Source: Clostridiaceae bacterium (lineage in GTDB: Bacteria; Bacillota; Clostridia; DSM-8532). Taken from it: a stretch of DNA of 7,534 nucleotides. Where the stretch lies: the NCBI GenBank assembly GCA_025361665.1, contig JANYKF010000048.1, positions 1-7,534 on the forward strand, written 5' to 3'. The notes under the pieces were generated by a model. The model was given only the letters and a program-made list of their open reading frames with translations. It was not told the DNA's origin and searched no databases. The translations under genes were made by a program, and so were the position numbers. Of this stretch, positions 1 through 6,457 are shown in pieces (within the stretch, counting starts at the first letter, position 1; each line of letters begins with the position of its first letter).

Positions 1-1
1 T

Positions 2-1633
2 CGGCTGGAGAAAGAATATTCCAAGAACAAAATACTGGAATTATACATGAACGCGATCTACTTCTCGGATTCCCGATATGGCGTATTGGCGGCAGCGGAT
101 TATTATTTCAGTAAAAAACTCTCGGAATTGACACTGGCGGATGCTGCGCTCCTCGCTGCCATTCCTCAGCGCCCGAATTATTTCAATCCGTTCGTGAATC
201 CGGATGCGGTTGAGATGAGAAGAAACCTTGTGATCGATCTAATGGAAAAAAATAACAAGATCACATCCGGGGAAGCAGAAGCCGCCAGGAAAATCCCCAT
301 TGCGGAACAACTTCAAAAAAGGCAGCGTACGGCATATCCTTATCAATCCTTTGTCGATCAGGTACTGAATGAACTGGAAGCAAGCGAAAGCCTGGACACA
401 TCGGACATATACACAAAGGGCCTGAAGATCTACACGACGCTGGATCCGAAATTGCAGCAATATGTCGATCAGGTCATGCAGTCCGAAGATTCGGTTCAGT
501 TTCCCGATGACAGGATTCAGGCAGGCATTACCGTGATGGATACCAAAACCGGAAAAGTGCTGGCAATCGGGGGTACCCGAAAACCCATCGAAGGGGTGAG
601 AAACTGGAACTGGGCAACCAATCCAAGAAGATCGCCCGGGTCCTCGATCAAGCCCATCCTGGATTATGGGCCGGCTGTCGATGAATTTCAATGGTCAACT
701 TTTCATCAGATAGTCGATGAGCCTCATACATTTTCAAACGGTGTTCCTGTGTATAATTACGATCTGAAATACAGGGGAGCCATTTCCATGCGAAAGGCGC
801 TGGAAACATCACGCAACATACCGGCTGTGAAAACCTTCCAGGAAGTCGGCATTGAAAAGGCCAAGGCCTTTGGGGAACGGCTGGGCATTGAACTCGATGC
901 AATCGAGGAAGCCTATTCCATAGGGGGATTTCAAACCGGTGTATCGTCATACCAGATGGCCGGCGCTTTTGGCGCTTTCGGAAACAAGGGTGTTTACAAT
1001 GCCCCGCATACCGTGATCAAAGTGGTGTTTCCCGAAGGGAAAGTCCTCGACATGGCACCGAAAGCGATAGTGGCGATGAATGACTACACAGCGTTCATCA
1101 TCACGGATATGCTGCGAACCGTTGTGGAAGGCTCGGAAGGAACCGGCCGTTTCGTCGCAATGCAGGGCATCCAGATTGCCGGGAAAACAGGGTCTTCGAA
1201 TTTCAGCGCGGAAGAAAAAAAGAAATACAATATCGCCGATGGAATCAAAGACTCATGGTTCGTGGGGTACACCACGGAATTGACCACTTCGGTCTGGACC
1301 GGGTATGGGGATAATGCGGATGGCTATATTGACACGAGCTCCGATTCCGCAGCCGGACAGTTGGCAAAGCGTTTGTTCAAGTCCATCATGACATTTGCAC
1401 AGGGAGGAAGGAAGGTGGCGGATTTCGTGCAGCCGGATTCGGTGGTTCAAATGGCAATAGACCGTTCAACCGGTTTGCTTCCAACCAATTCCACCTCCGG
1501 CAGCGAGATCATAAATGAATATTTTGTCGCAGGGACGGAGCCGACAGCGAACCTGTCAAGTGACGTCAAGGGAAATGACAACGCACAGAAAAGCTCAGGG
1601 AAGGGGAAAGGCGGCGGCAAAAAAAAGAAGTGA
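2..1633 (+). CDS. Class A penicillin-binding protein (PBP1A-like), C-terminal part; 5' end outside the window
   Basis: This is a bifunctional peptidoglycan synthase that polymerises glycan strands (GT51 glycosyltransferase) and cross-links stem peptides (transpeptidase) at the outer face of the membrane. The frame is open from base 2, and the first residues already belong to the end of the GT51 domain (KNKILELYMNAIYF, then YGV, then the AALLAAIPQRPNYFNP segment). The gene therefore starts upstream and the ATG at 47 is internal. Counting from that Met, the transpeptidase motifs are SSIK at 199-202 (catalytic Ser codon at 641), SRN at 255-257, and KTG at 380-382 followed by SSNF. All three are intact, so the enzyme should be active. 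The protein ends in a low-complexity Gly/Lys tail (GKGKGGGKKKK), common in PBPs of this type. The stop at 1631-1633 overlaps possible starts of the next gene. The family is certain; the paralogue (PBP1A or PBP2A type) is not resolved. Confidence 0.95.
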   Translation, partial: RLEKEYSKNKILELYMNAIYFSDSRYGVLAAADYYFSKKLSELTLADAALLAAIPQRPNYFNPFVNPDAVEMRRNLVIDLMEKNNKITSGEAEAARKIPIAEQLQKRQRTAYPYQSFVDQVLNELEASESLDTSDIYTKGLKIYTTLDPKLQQYVDQVMQSEDSVQFPDDRIQAGITVMDTKTGKVLAIGGTRKPIEGVRNWNWATNPRRSPGSSIKPILDYGPAVDEFQWSTFHQIVDEPHTFSNGVPVYNYDLKYRGAISMRKALETSRNIPAVKTFQEVGIEKAKAFGERLGIELDAIEEAYSIGGFQTGVSSYQMAGAFGAFGNKGVYNAPHTVIKVVFPEGKVLDMAPKAIVAMNDYTAFIITDMLRTVVEGSEGTGRFVAMQGIQIAGKTGSSNFSAEEKKKYNIADGIKDSWFVGYTTELTTSVWTGYGDNADGYIDTSSDSAAGQLAKRLFKSIMTFAQGGRKVADFVQPDSVVQMAIDRSTGLLPTNSTSGSEIINEYFVAGTEPTANLSSDVKGNDNAQKSSGKGKGGGKKKK

Positions 1634-1674
1634 TGGAAACCAGCCGAAATGCCGGTCGCAGAGATGGTGGATTC

Positions 1675-2211
1675 ATGAAAAACCGGATAGAATTGGACTT
1701 TTGGGCGTATCCCAACGAGATTCTGAATAGGATGCGGAGAGAAGGCGTGCTCTGCACGGTTGTGGATGAAGCCTCGAATCACAATGTCATCACTTTGGGA
1801 TGGGGGCAGATCGGTCCGTTTTATCATGGGCATCCGGTGCTTGCCATTGCTGTGACGCCGCAAAGGCATTCCTGGATTTTTCTTGAGAAGGTGCCTGAAT
1901 TTGTCATCGCAGTTCCCGACGACTCCCTGAGAAAAGCAGTTGACTTATGCGGGACAATATCCGGCAGAGACGCAGATAAATTCAAAGCTTCCGGATTGAC
2001 CCCTGTTGAAAGCGCATGCGTGAAAGCTCCTTCGATCCTGGAGTGCCCGATCAATATCGAATGCCGAATTTATGCCAAAGTTTCACCTCCTCATTTTCTG
2101 CTGACGCCTGAACACCGAAAAGCGCCGGTCGGATACCAGCATACGATCTACTTCGCTGAGGTTCTGGGCACATTCGGATGGGAAGCAGATTGCGGTCATC
2201 AAGACCCGTGA
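1675..2211 (+). CDS. Flavin reductase-like, FMN-binding split-barrel protein
   Basis: Members of this family bind FMN and act as flavin reductases or flavin-dependent oxidoreductases in the cytosol; no specific substrate can be read here. The core runs from about residue 22 to the end: CTVVDEASNHNVITLGWGQIG, then a VTPQRHSW strand-turn, then CGTISGRDADKF, then ILECPINIECRIYAK. The segment NVxTxGWG...CGxxSGRDxDKF...EC is typical of flavin-reductase-like proteins. Length is about 178 residues, as expected. The start chosen is ATG 1675, preceded by GATGGTGG at 1663-1670. The frame is also open back to GTG 1630 and ATG 1633. ATG 1633 forms TGATG with the PBP stop, so coupled initiation there would add 14 residues. 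No gap separates the frame from the PBP gene, so cotranscription is likely, but a functional link is not evident. The family call is firm; the start is moderately sure. Confidence 0.85.
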   Translation: MKNRIELDFWAYPNEILNRMRREGVLCTVVDEASNHNVITLGWGQIGPFYHGHPVLAIAVTPQRHSWIFLEKVPEFVIAVPDDSLRKAVDLCGTISGRDADKFKASGLTPVESACVKAPSILECPINIECRIYAKVSPPHFLLTPEHRKAPVGYQHTIYFAEVLGTFGWEADCGHQDP

Positions 2212-2289
2212 GTATGAATCAGGCATTGCAGGATGCAAGCAAATGGTCATGAAATGCACATTTTGATGAAGGATGAGTGGATACGGCTG

Positions 2290-2317
2290 TTGCATTTCGG
2301 GGGAGACATGCTATGCT
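2290..2317 (+). promoter_or_regulatory. Weak candidate sigma70 promoter for the aldolase operon
   Basis: TTGCAT at 2290-2295 and TATGCT at 2312-2317 are separated by 16 bases. The match to TTGACA/TATAAT is only 3/6 and 4/6. It is offered because it is the best-spaced pair I noticed in the gap before the aldolase gene. The -10 element lies inside the first inverted-repeat arm of the element at 2307-2397. If this promoter is used, that arm would act as DNA rather than be transcribed. Confidence 0.25.
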
Positions 2318-2397
2318 TTTTCTGTGGCGTCAAAAGCATGTGCCGCATGGACAGATAACCGTCAAGCGGCCAACCGGGCGTGTCGGCACATAGCATG
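2307..2397 (+). other. Compact inverted-repeat element: possible structured RNA leader, operator pair or MITE-like insertion
   Basis: Three sets of complementary arms interlock in 91 bases. CATGCTATG (2307-2315) is complementary to CATAGCATG (2389-2397). ATGCTTTT (2313-2320) is complementary to AAAAGCAT (2332-2339) across an 11-base loop. ATGTGCCG (2338-2345) is complementary to CGGCACAT (2384-2391). Trimmed at the shared bases, they fold as a three-way junction: 2307-2312 with 2392-2397, 2313-2320 with 2332-2339, and 2340-2345 with 2384-2389. A small CCG/CGG hairpin (2359-2361 with 2367-2369) sits inside the last arm. The right end is 8 bases before the GGAGG ribosome binding site of the aldolase gene. 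I do not recognise a known riboswitch or ribozyme consensus. The outer 9-base arms could also be a spaced operator pair or terminal inverted repeats. Confidence 0.35.
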
Positions 2398-2420
2398 ATG
2401 GTCGTGGAGGACTGAATCTT

Positions 2421-3953
2421 TTGAATGTCAGGATGCAATTGTACCCGACAATGGTCACACCTTTTTCCAAGGATCTGTCTATCGATTATGCAAGCGTGAA
2501 GCGGCTGATCCGTTACTATGCCGGCTGCGGCTGCGACGGCGTGTTCGCCGTCTGCCAATCGAGTGAGATGTTTTTCCTGACGGATGATGAGAAAATCGAG
2601 TTAGCGGCATTTTGCATCCGCGAATGCAGGAATCTTGGCTTGAAGTGCGTTGCCTCCGGACATACGCAAACGGACTTGCCTGCCCAGATTGACTATTTGC
2701 AGCGCTTGGAACGACTCGGACCCGATGCCGTCATCCTCGTCAGCAACCGGCTGGCCGGGGAGGATGAACCGGACAGCACCGCCATTGCGAATCTGGATTT
2801 GATCCTTCATGGTCTGCTGCCGGGTACGCGGCTTGGAATCTACGAATGCCCTCATCCTTACAAGCGCTTGCTGTCTCCGGAAGTCATTTCGTTCATGACC
2901 GAATCCGGCCGGTTCGATTTTCTCAAGGATACGAGCTGCCAAATCGAAGTCATCCATCGCCGGCTCAGGCAAATGAAGGGAAGCACACTGCGGCTATACA
3001 ACGCAAATGCCGCTACGCTTCTGGACAGCTATTCAGCGGGGGCGGCCGGGTATTCCGGTGTCATGCTGAATTTCGTTCCCGAATTGTTCAGTCGCTTGAA
3101 AACATACTCGACGGATTATGAATGGCCTGCCGGTGTATCGAGGCCTTTCGACAAAGGTATTGCGGAAGCGCTGGCAGAATGCATCAGTCTCTTGAGCGTA
3201 GTCGAGTACCAGAACTACCCGGCAAATGCCAAGCATGCCCTGCAGCGCAAAGCGATCTTTGAAACGGCTTTGACCCGCAACGGCAAACCATCCCTTACAG
3301 AATCGCAATGCAGGGAAATGAACGCTTTCATGAACCATGCCGAAATGGAATACACCCGTTTGGACGGTGTTTGCGACGAAATGGAATACACCCGTTTGGA
3401 CGACTCTTGCATCAAAACGAAAAATACCCGCTCAGCCAGATGCGATGATGAAAAGAATCGATTTTCAAGGAAAGATTCCCGGACTGCGGCAGACTCTTTT
3501 TCAGGACGGCGCATTTTTCCGGAGCTGCCATGCTTCAACGGTTTTACCGCTGGAAGACGGAACCGTGCTCGCGGCTTTTTTCGCCGGCAGCCGGGAAGGG
3601 TCACCGGATACCGGCATCTGGCTGTCACGCCGGATTGGCGGCATTTGGCAGGATCCGGCCTGCATTGCCAAGGTCGGCATGACGGCACACTGGAACCCTG
3701 TCCTGTTCCGTTCCGGCAATGGGGTCCGCCTGCTCTTCAAAACCGGCGTCGATGTTCCATCCTGGCAGAGCTGGACGCAATACTCCGGGGATCAGGGTGC
3801 ATCCTGGTCCGAGGCGTCCGCTTGCATCGGGGATCATGCGGCGGTTGGCCCGGTGCGGAGCAAACCGGTTGTTTTGGCGAGTGGGCGAATGCTCGCTCCG
3901 AATTCCATCGAAACATCCGATGCATGGCGCCCGTGCGTGGATGTTTCAGATGA
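2421..3953 (+). CDS. DapA/N-acetylneuraminate lyase superfamily aldolase with anomalous open 3' extension
   Basis: Residues 5 to about 307 form a class I (Schiff-base) aldolase barrel of the dihydrodipicolinate synthase family. These enzymes cleave or condense pyruvate or other 2-oxo acids with aldehydes in the cytosol. The Schiff-base lysine is K169 in FLKDTS and the relay tyrosine is Y141 in GIYECPHPYKR. The usual GxTGE loop is replaced by CQSSEMFFLT (45-54), which points to a divergent subfamily rather than true lysine-biosynthetic DapA. TTG 2421 is chosen because GGAGG (2406-2410) lies 10 bases upstream; ATG 2433 is the alternative. A normal family member would end near residue 305 (about base 3340). 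Here the frame continues through a tandem repeat (EMEYTRLDGVCD, EMEYTRLDDSCI) and stops only at 3951-3953, inside the sialidase gene. That Arg/Pro-rich tail looks like out-of-frame sialidase sequence. A lost stop, a frameshift or an assembly error is likely. The enzyme call is firm; the 3' end is not. Confidence 0.8.
   Translation: MNVRMQLYPTMVTPFSKDLSIDYASVKRLIRYYAGCGCDGVFAVCQSSEMFFLTDDEKIELAAFCIRECRNLGLKCVASGHTQTDLPAQIDYLQRLERLGPDAVILVSNRLAGEDEPDSTAIANLDLILHGLLPGTRLGIYECPHPYKRLLSPEVISFMTESGRFDFLKDTSCQIEVIHRRLRQMKGSTLRLYNANAATLLDSYSAGAAGYSGVMLNFVPELFSRLKTYSTDYEWPAGVSRPFDKGIAEALAECISLLSVVEYQNYPANAKHALQRKAIFETALTRNGKPSLTESQCREMNAFMNHAEMEYTRLDGVCDEMEYTRLDDSCIKTKNTRSARCDDEKNRFSRKDSRTAADSFSGRRIFPELPCFNGFTAGRRNRARGFFRRQPGRVTGYRHLAVTPDWRHLAGSGLHCQGRHDGTLEPCPVPFRQWGPPALQNRRRCSILAELDAILRGSGCILVRGVRLHRGSCGGWPGAEQTGCFGEWANARSEFHRNIRCMAPVRGCFR
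3341..3446 (+). repeat. 36-base tandem repeat, two near-identical copies plus a degenerate third, at the aldolase/sialidase junction
   Basis: Copy 1 begins at 3341 and copy 2 at 3377. The first 26 bases of each (3341-3366 and 3377-3402, starting CGAAATGGAATACACC) are identical, and the remaining 10 bases diverge. A third copy from about 3413 keeps only scattered matches (AATACCCG) and is about 3 bases shorter, judged by the position of its TGC. The period is 12 codons, so copy-number change would keep the frame. The aldolase frame reads EMEYTRLDGVCD/EMEYTRLDDSCI/KTKNTRSARCD. The sialidase frame reads PKWNTPVWTVFA/TKWNTPVWTTLA/SKRKIPAQPDAM. The third frame is also open and ends in TGATGA at 3446-3451. 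Confidence 0.8.
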
Positions 3954-4509
3954 CGGCGGCATGCATTTCACCAGGTTGGCCATGATGCCCATCAACACAG
4001 GCAATCCGTCTGCACCCGACTACATGGAGGGATTGGGCGCCATTCAGCCGACGCTGTGGGAGAGCATGCCCGGCCATGTCCACGCATTGCTGAGAACGAC
4101 GTGCGGCAGAATCTTCCGCTCCGATTCATCCGATGGCGGCCATTCCTGGTGCATGGCATATGATGCGGGATTGCCCAACAACAACAGCGGGATCGACATA
4201 GAACATCGTGCCGGGGATCTCTACCTGGTCATGAATCCGGTATCCGGAAATTGGGGCAGGCGAAATCCACTGGTCATAAAGAAGTCAACCGACAATGGAT
4301 CCAGTTTTCAACCCTTTGCGACCCTGGAGAATGCTGCGATTGACAACCGGACCGGTGCGAGTGCGGAATTCTCCTATCCGGCCGTGTCCATCCGTCATGA
4401 CCGCCTCCATGTGACCTATACATGCAACCGGCGCCAAATTGCCTATTGCGCAATGGATTTGACTGATGTGTCAAGAACAGGAGATTCACTATGGAAGGCA
4501 GTTCCCTGA
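3445..4509 (+). CDS. BNR_2-type sialidase-like (Asp-box beta-propeller) protein, cytoplasmic
   Basis: This is a predicted six-bladed propeller of the BNR_2 exo-alpha-sialidase-like family, which hydrolyses terminal glycosides; true sialidase activity is not proven for this branch. Counting from ATG 3445, the opening block is FRSCHASTVLPLEDGTVLAA, then FAGSREG, then WNPVLF (83-88), SKPVVLASGRMLAP, IQPTLW (200-205), LPNNNSGIDI and FSYPAVS. Four Asp-boxes (SxDxGxxW/F) are visible near residues 114-121, 168-175, 228-235 and 281-288. At 354 residues it fits the family. There is no signal peptide, so it should act on an imported substrate. ATG 3445/3448 (MMKRIDFQ) is chosen because the family core begins just after it and the upstream 36 residues are tandem repeat. 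ATG 3337 is the alternative. Neither has a clear ribosome binding site, suggesting coupling to the aldolase. Its stop overlaps the URO-D gene by 19 bases. Confidence 0.85.
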   Translation: MMKRIDFQGKIPGLRQTLFQDGAFFRSCHASTVLPLEDGTVLAAFFAGSREGSPDTGIWLSRRIGGIWQDPACIAKVGMTAHWNPVLFRSGNGVRLLFKTGVDVPSWQSWTQYSGDQGASWSEASACIGDHAAVGPVRSKPVVLASGRMLAPNSIETSDAWRPCVDVSDDGGMHFTRLAMMPINTGNPSAPDYMEGLGAIQPTLWESMPGHVHALLRTTCGRIFRSDSSDGGHSWCMAYDAGLPNNNSGIDIEHRAGDLYLVMNPVSGNWGRRNPLVIKKSTDNGSSFQPFATLENAAIDNRTGASAEFSYPAVSIRHDRLHVTYTCNRRQIAYCAMDLTDVSRTGDSLWKAVP

Positions 4510-5525
4510 TCAAGAAAATCATAGAGTTCGACAACGCGGAAAGAATCGGTTATGCGTTTGAATCCGGCCATCCGAGTGATTTCGCCGATTTCGGCAGCCG
4601 CAGGCGCAAGAATCATGACGAGGAGTGGCACGCGCCCGGTTTCTATTCCGCTGAGTATCCCGAATTCTCAGATTTTCACGGGTTTTTAAGGAAAGATGAA
4701 TACGGAAACCTTTGGGGAAAGATGATCCAGGATCCGTCCAGGCAAGGGGAAGTATTGCGTGGGGTCCTATCGGATTGGCAAATGCTTGGCGATTATGATT
4801 TTCCGGATTTGTCACATTTCAGCAGATTTGAGCATATCGAAGCTGAGACGGCCCTGAAGGAAAATCAGGGCAAATTCAAAATGGGAAGTCTGCCGGGCTT
4901 TCCTTTTGCAATCATGAGATATATGCGGAAAATGGAAAATTTCCTTGCGGATTTATTGTTGGAGAAGGACAATGTGCTGATATTGAAGAAGATGGTTGAA
5001 ACAGAATTATGCGGCATGATTGAAAACTATGGAGATCTCGGAATGGATGGCGTGTTTTTCTGCGAGGACTGGGGTACGCAGGACAGGCTTCTGATCAGTC
5101 CCGCACTATGGAGAGAATTGTTCAAGCCTTCTTTCGCGAAATTGTGTGATCTGGCCCATAAGAAGGGAATGTATGTTTTCATGCATTCTTGCGGATATAT
5201 CTACGAAATATTGGAAGATCTGATCGAAACCGGGATTGACGTATTTCAATTCGATCAGCCGGCCTTGATGGGGATTGACCGCATTTCAGCCATATTTGCA
5301 TCCAGGGCGACCCTTTTTTCATCCGTGGACATTCAAATGACACTTCCCACCGGCGACAGGGCTTTGATTGAGCATGAAGCAGCGAGGCTCATTGATTCAT
5401 TTTTCAGGAATGGCGGCGGATTCATCGCCAGAGATTATGGCGACTACAATACGATAAAGGTAAGACCCGAGTGGTCGGGCTGGATGCGGGATGCCTTCAT
5501 CCGGCATGGGGCTGCTGCAAAATGA
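4491..5525 (+). CDS. Uroporphyrinogen decarboxylase (URO-D)-domain protein, not HemE
   Basis: This is a TIM-barrel protein of the URO-D superfamily, which holds HemE and cobamide-dependent methyltransferases (MtaA/CmuA type). Such genes also occur in catabolic clusters with unknown function. Visible blocks are DGVFFCEDWGTQDRLLISPA (186-205) followed by LWRELFKP, then VFMHSCGYIYEIL (229-241), then a GIDVFQFDQPALMGID segment, then SSVDIQMTLPTGD and NGGGFIARDYGDY. H232 and C234 form the HxC half of the methyltransferase zinc site. The later Cys expected near the GGFI segment is replaced by DYGDYNTI, so a standard zinc-thiolate methyltransferase is doubtful. The N-terminal HemE substrate signature is absent. 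ATG 4491 has AGGAG at 4479-4483, 7 bases upstream, and overlaps the sialidase stop by 19 bases, so the two are surely cotranscribed. At 344 residues it has the usual length. The family is sure; the reaction is unknown. Confidence 0.88.
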   Translation: MEGSSLIKKIIEFDNAERIGYAFESGHPSDFADFGSRRRKNHDEEWHAPGFYSAEYPEFSDFHGFLRKDEYGNLWGKMIQDPSRQGEVLRGVLSDWQMLGDYDFPDLSHFSRFEHIEAETALKENQGKFKMGSLPGFPFAIMRYMRKMENFLADLLLEKDNVLILKKMVETELCGMIENYGDLGMDGVFFCEDWGTQDRLLISPALWRELFKPSFAKLCDLAHKKGMYVFMHSCGYIYEILEDLIETGIDVFQFDQPALMGIDRISAIFASRATLFSSVDIQMTLPTGDRALIEHEAARLIDSFFRNGGGFIARDYGDYNTIKVRPEWSGWMRDAFIRHGAAAK

Positions 5526-5546
5526 GGGCATCGGATTCATACCGAC

Positions 5547-5576
5547 TGGCATGACATGTCCCCGGTGCTCATGCCA
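5547..5576. terminator. Stem-loop between convergent genes, possible bidirectional terminator
   Basis: TGGCATGA (5547-5554) is perfectly complementary to TCATGCCA (5569-5576) across a 14-base GC-rich loop. It fills most of the 51-base gap between the URO-D stop (5523-5525) and the TatD stop (5577-5579, minus strand). Neither side carries a T-run, so an intrinsic terminator is only possible. Position and symmetry are the main support. Confidence 0.4.
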
Positions 5577-6344
5577 TCATGGAATTCTCAGAAGCCGCTT
5601 CGCATTTGCCGTTGTCGCCGCTGATACCGCATCAAAACCTAGGCCTTTGATTTCGGCGATTCTGGCGACGATCAGCCTCAGGCGCGTCGAATCGTTTCTT
5701 GTGCCCCTGAAAGGCTCCGGAGAAAGGTCGGGGCAATCCGTTTCGACAAGGAGCCGGTCCGAGGGCGCAAATCTCACGACGTCAAGAATCCTTCTCGCAT
5801 TCAAATAGGTGACCGGACCCGCAATGGAAAGATAAAATCCAAGATCCAGATAGCGCCTCGCCATTTCGACACTGCCCGAATAACTGTGCAGGACGCCGCC
5901 GACCTCCTTGACGCGGTACCGGACCATCATGTCGAAGACGTCCTGATGGGCTTCACGGTCATGGATCATCACGGGAAATCCCAGCTCGAGGGCAAGTTCC
6001 ATCTGTCTTGCAAAGCATGCCTGCTGCACCTTTTTGGGATGGGGCATGTAATGGTAGTCCAGCCCGATTTCGCCGATGGCGACGACCTTGCGATGGTTGG
6101 CAAGATCTTTCAGGATGGAAAAGTTCGCATCGTTCATTTCATCCGCGAAATAGGGATGGAGACCGATGGCGGCATGGATGAAATCATATTCGTCGGACAG
6201 CCGGACCGAAATCAACGTCGATTCCATGCAGTTCGACACGTTCACCATATGGGAGACCCCTTCGTCATGAGCCTTTTGAATGATTTCACGCCTGTCGGGA
6301 TCAAAACGTTCCTCGTCATAATGGGTGTGGGTGTCAATCAGCAT
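5577..6344 (-). CDS. TatD-family metal-dependent hydrolase (putative deoxyribonuclease)
   Basis: TatD-family enzymes are cytosolic two-metal TIM-barrel hydrolases with 3'-5' DNase or related phosphoesterase activity. All metal ligands are present: H6 and H8 in IDTHTHYD, E92 in IGEIGLDYHY, H128 in MIHDREAH, H153 in GVLHSYSG and D203 in LVETDCPDLSP. H63 in GLHPYF is the other conserved histidine. The C-terminal block FRGTRND...NAKRLL is also typical. The 255-residue length is standard. ATG at 6344 has GAGGTG (minus strand, 6354-6349) four bases upstream, so the start is well supported. The gene stands alone on the minus strand, convergent with the URO-D gene and divergent from the iron permease. 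Nothing ties it to either neighbour. It may be the YcfH/TatD housekeeping paralogue, but the subgroup is not resolved from sequence alone. Confidence 0.93.
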   Translation of the reverse strand: MLIDTHTHYDEERFDPDRREIIQKAHDEGVSHMVNVSNCMESTLISVRLSDEYDFIHAAIGLHPYFADEMNDANFSILKDLANHRKVVAIGEIGLDYHYMPHPKKVQQACFARQMELALELGFPVMIHDREAHQDVFDMMVRYRVKEVGGVLHSYSGSVEMARRYLDLGFYLSIAGPVTYLNARRILDVVRFAPSDRLLVETDCPDLSPEPFRGTRNDSTRLRLIVARIAEIKGLGFDAVSAATTANAKRLLRIP

Positions 6345-6403
6345 GGGTCACCTCACTGGCAGAATGGATGGGGGGATGACTGCACAATCATATCCGAAAA
6401 GAA

Positions 6404-6432
6404 TTGACTTATGAGTTCATTTCCGTTATGAT
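6404..6432 (+). promoter_or_regulatory. Sigma70-type promoter of the iron permease gene
   Basis: TTGACT (6404-6409) and TATGAT (6427-6432) are separated by exactly 17 bases. Each hexamer matches the consensus at 5 of 6 positions. Transcription should start near 6439, giving a leader of about 75 bases before the permease ATG. The start point falls on the first bases of the Fur-like box. Confidence 0.8.
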
Positions 6433-6438
6433 ATAAAT

Positions 6439-6457
6439 GATAATGATAATCCAAATC
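6439..6457 (+). promoter_or_regulatory. Fur-type iron box overlapping the permease transcription start
   Basis: GATAATGATAATCCAAATC matches the 19-base Fur consensus at 16 of 19 positions, including an unbroken run of 13. It starts 6 bases after the -10 element, so a bound repressor would block the polymerase start site. Location before an FTR1 permease gene makes iron-dependent repression the natural reading. DtxR/MntR-type binding is a less likely alternative, as the left half fits Fur best. The box lies about 95 bases upstream of the TatD start and could touch that promoter too. Confidence 0.75.

Noticed and set aside
47..49. ATG 47 as the start of the PBP gene
   Set aside because: The same frame is open from base 2, and residues before the ATG (LEKEYSKNKILELY) belong to the conserved GT51 domain, so the Met is internal.
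2217..2255. Tiny frame MNQALQDASKWS after the flavin reductase gene
   Set aside because: Twelve codons, no ribosome binding site and no reason to expect translation.
2313..2339. ATGCTTTT/AAAAGCAT hairpin as an intrinsic terminator of the flavin reductase gene
   Set aside because: The stem is AT-rich and no T-run follows. It fits better as part of the larger inverted-repeat element.
5491..5808. Plus-strand frame of about 105 codons after the URO-D gene
   Set aside because: It is antisense to the TatD gene, which has all its metal ligands on the minus strand, and it has no recognisable domain.
6387..6392. Minus-strand TATGAT as a TatD promoter -10
   Set aside because: No acceptable -35 hexamer lies 16-18 bases upstream, so it was not listed as a feature.
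5886..6407. Plus-strand frame of 173 codons antisense to TatD
   Set aside because: Long antisense frames are common opposite a strong gene. Its His/Asp/Met-rich translation is the mirror of TatD and it lacks a domain of its own.
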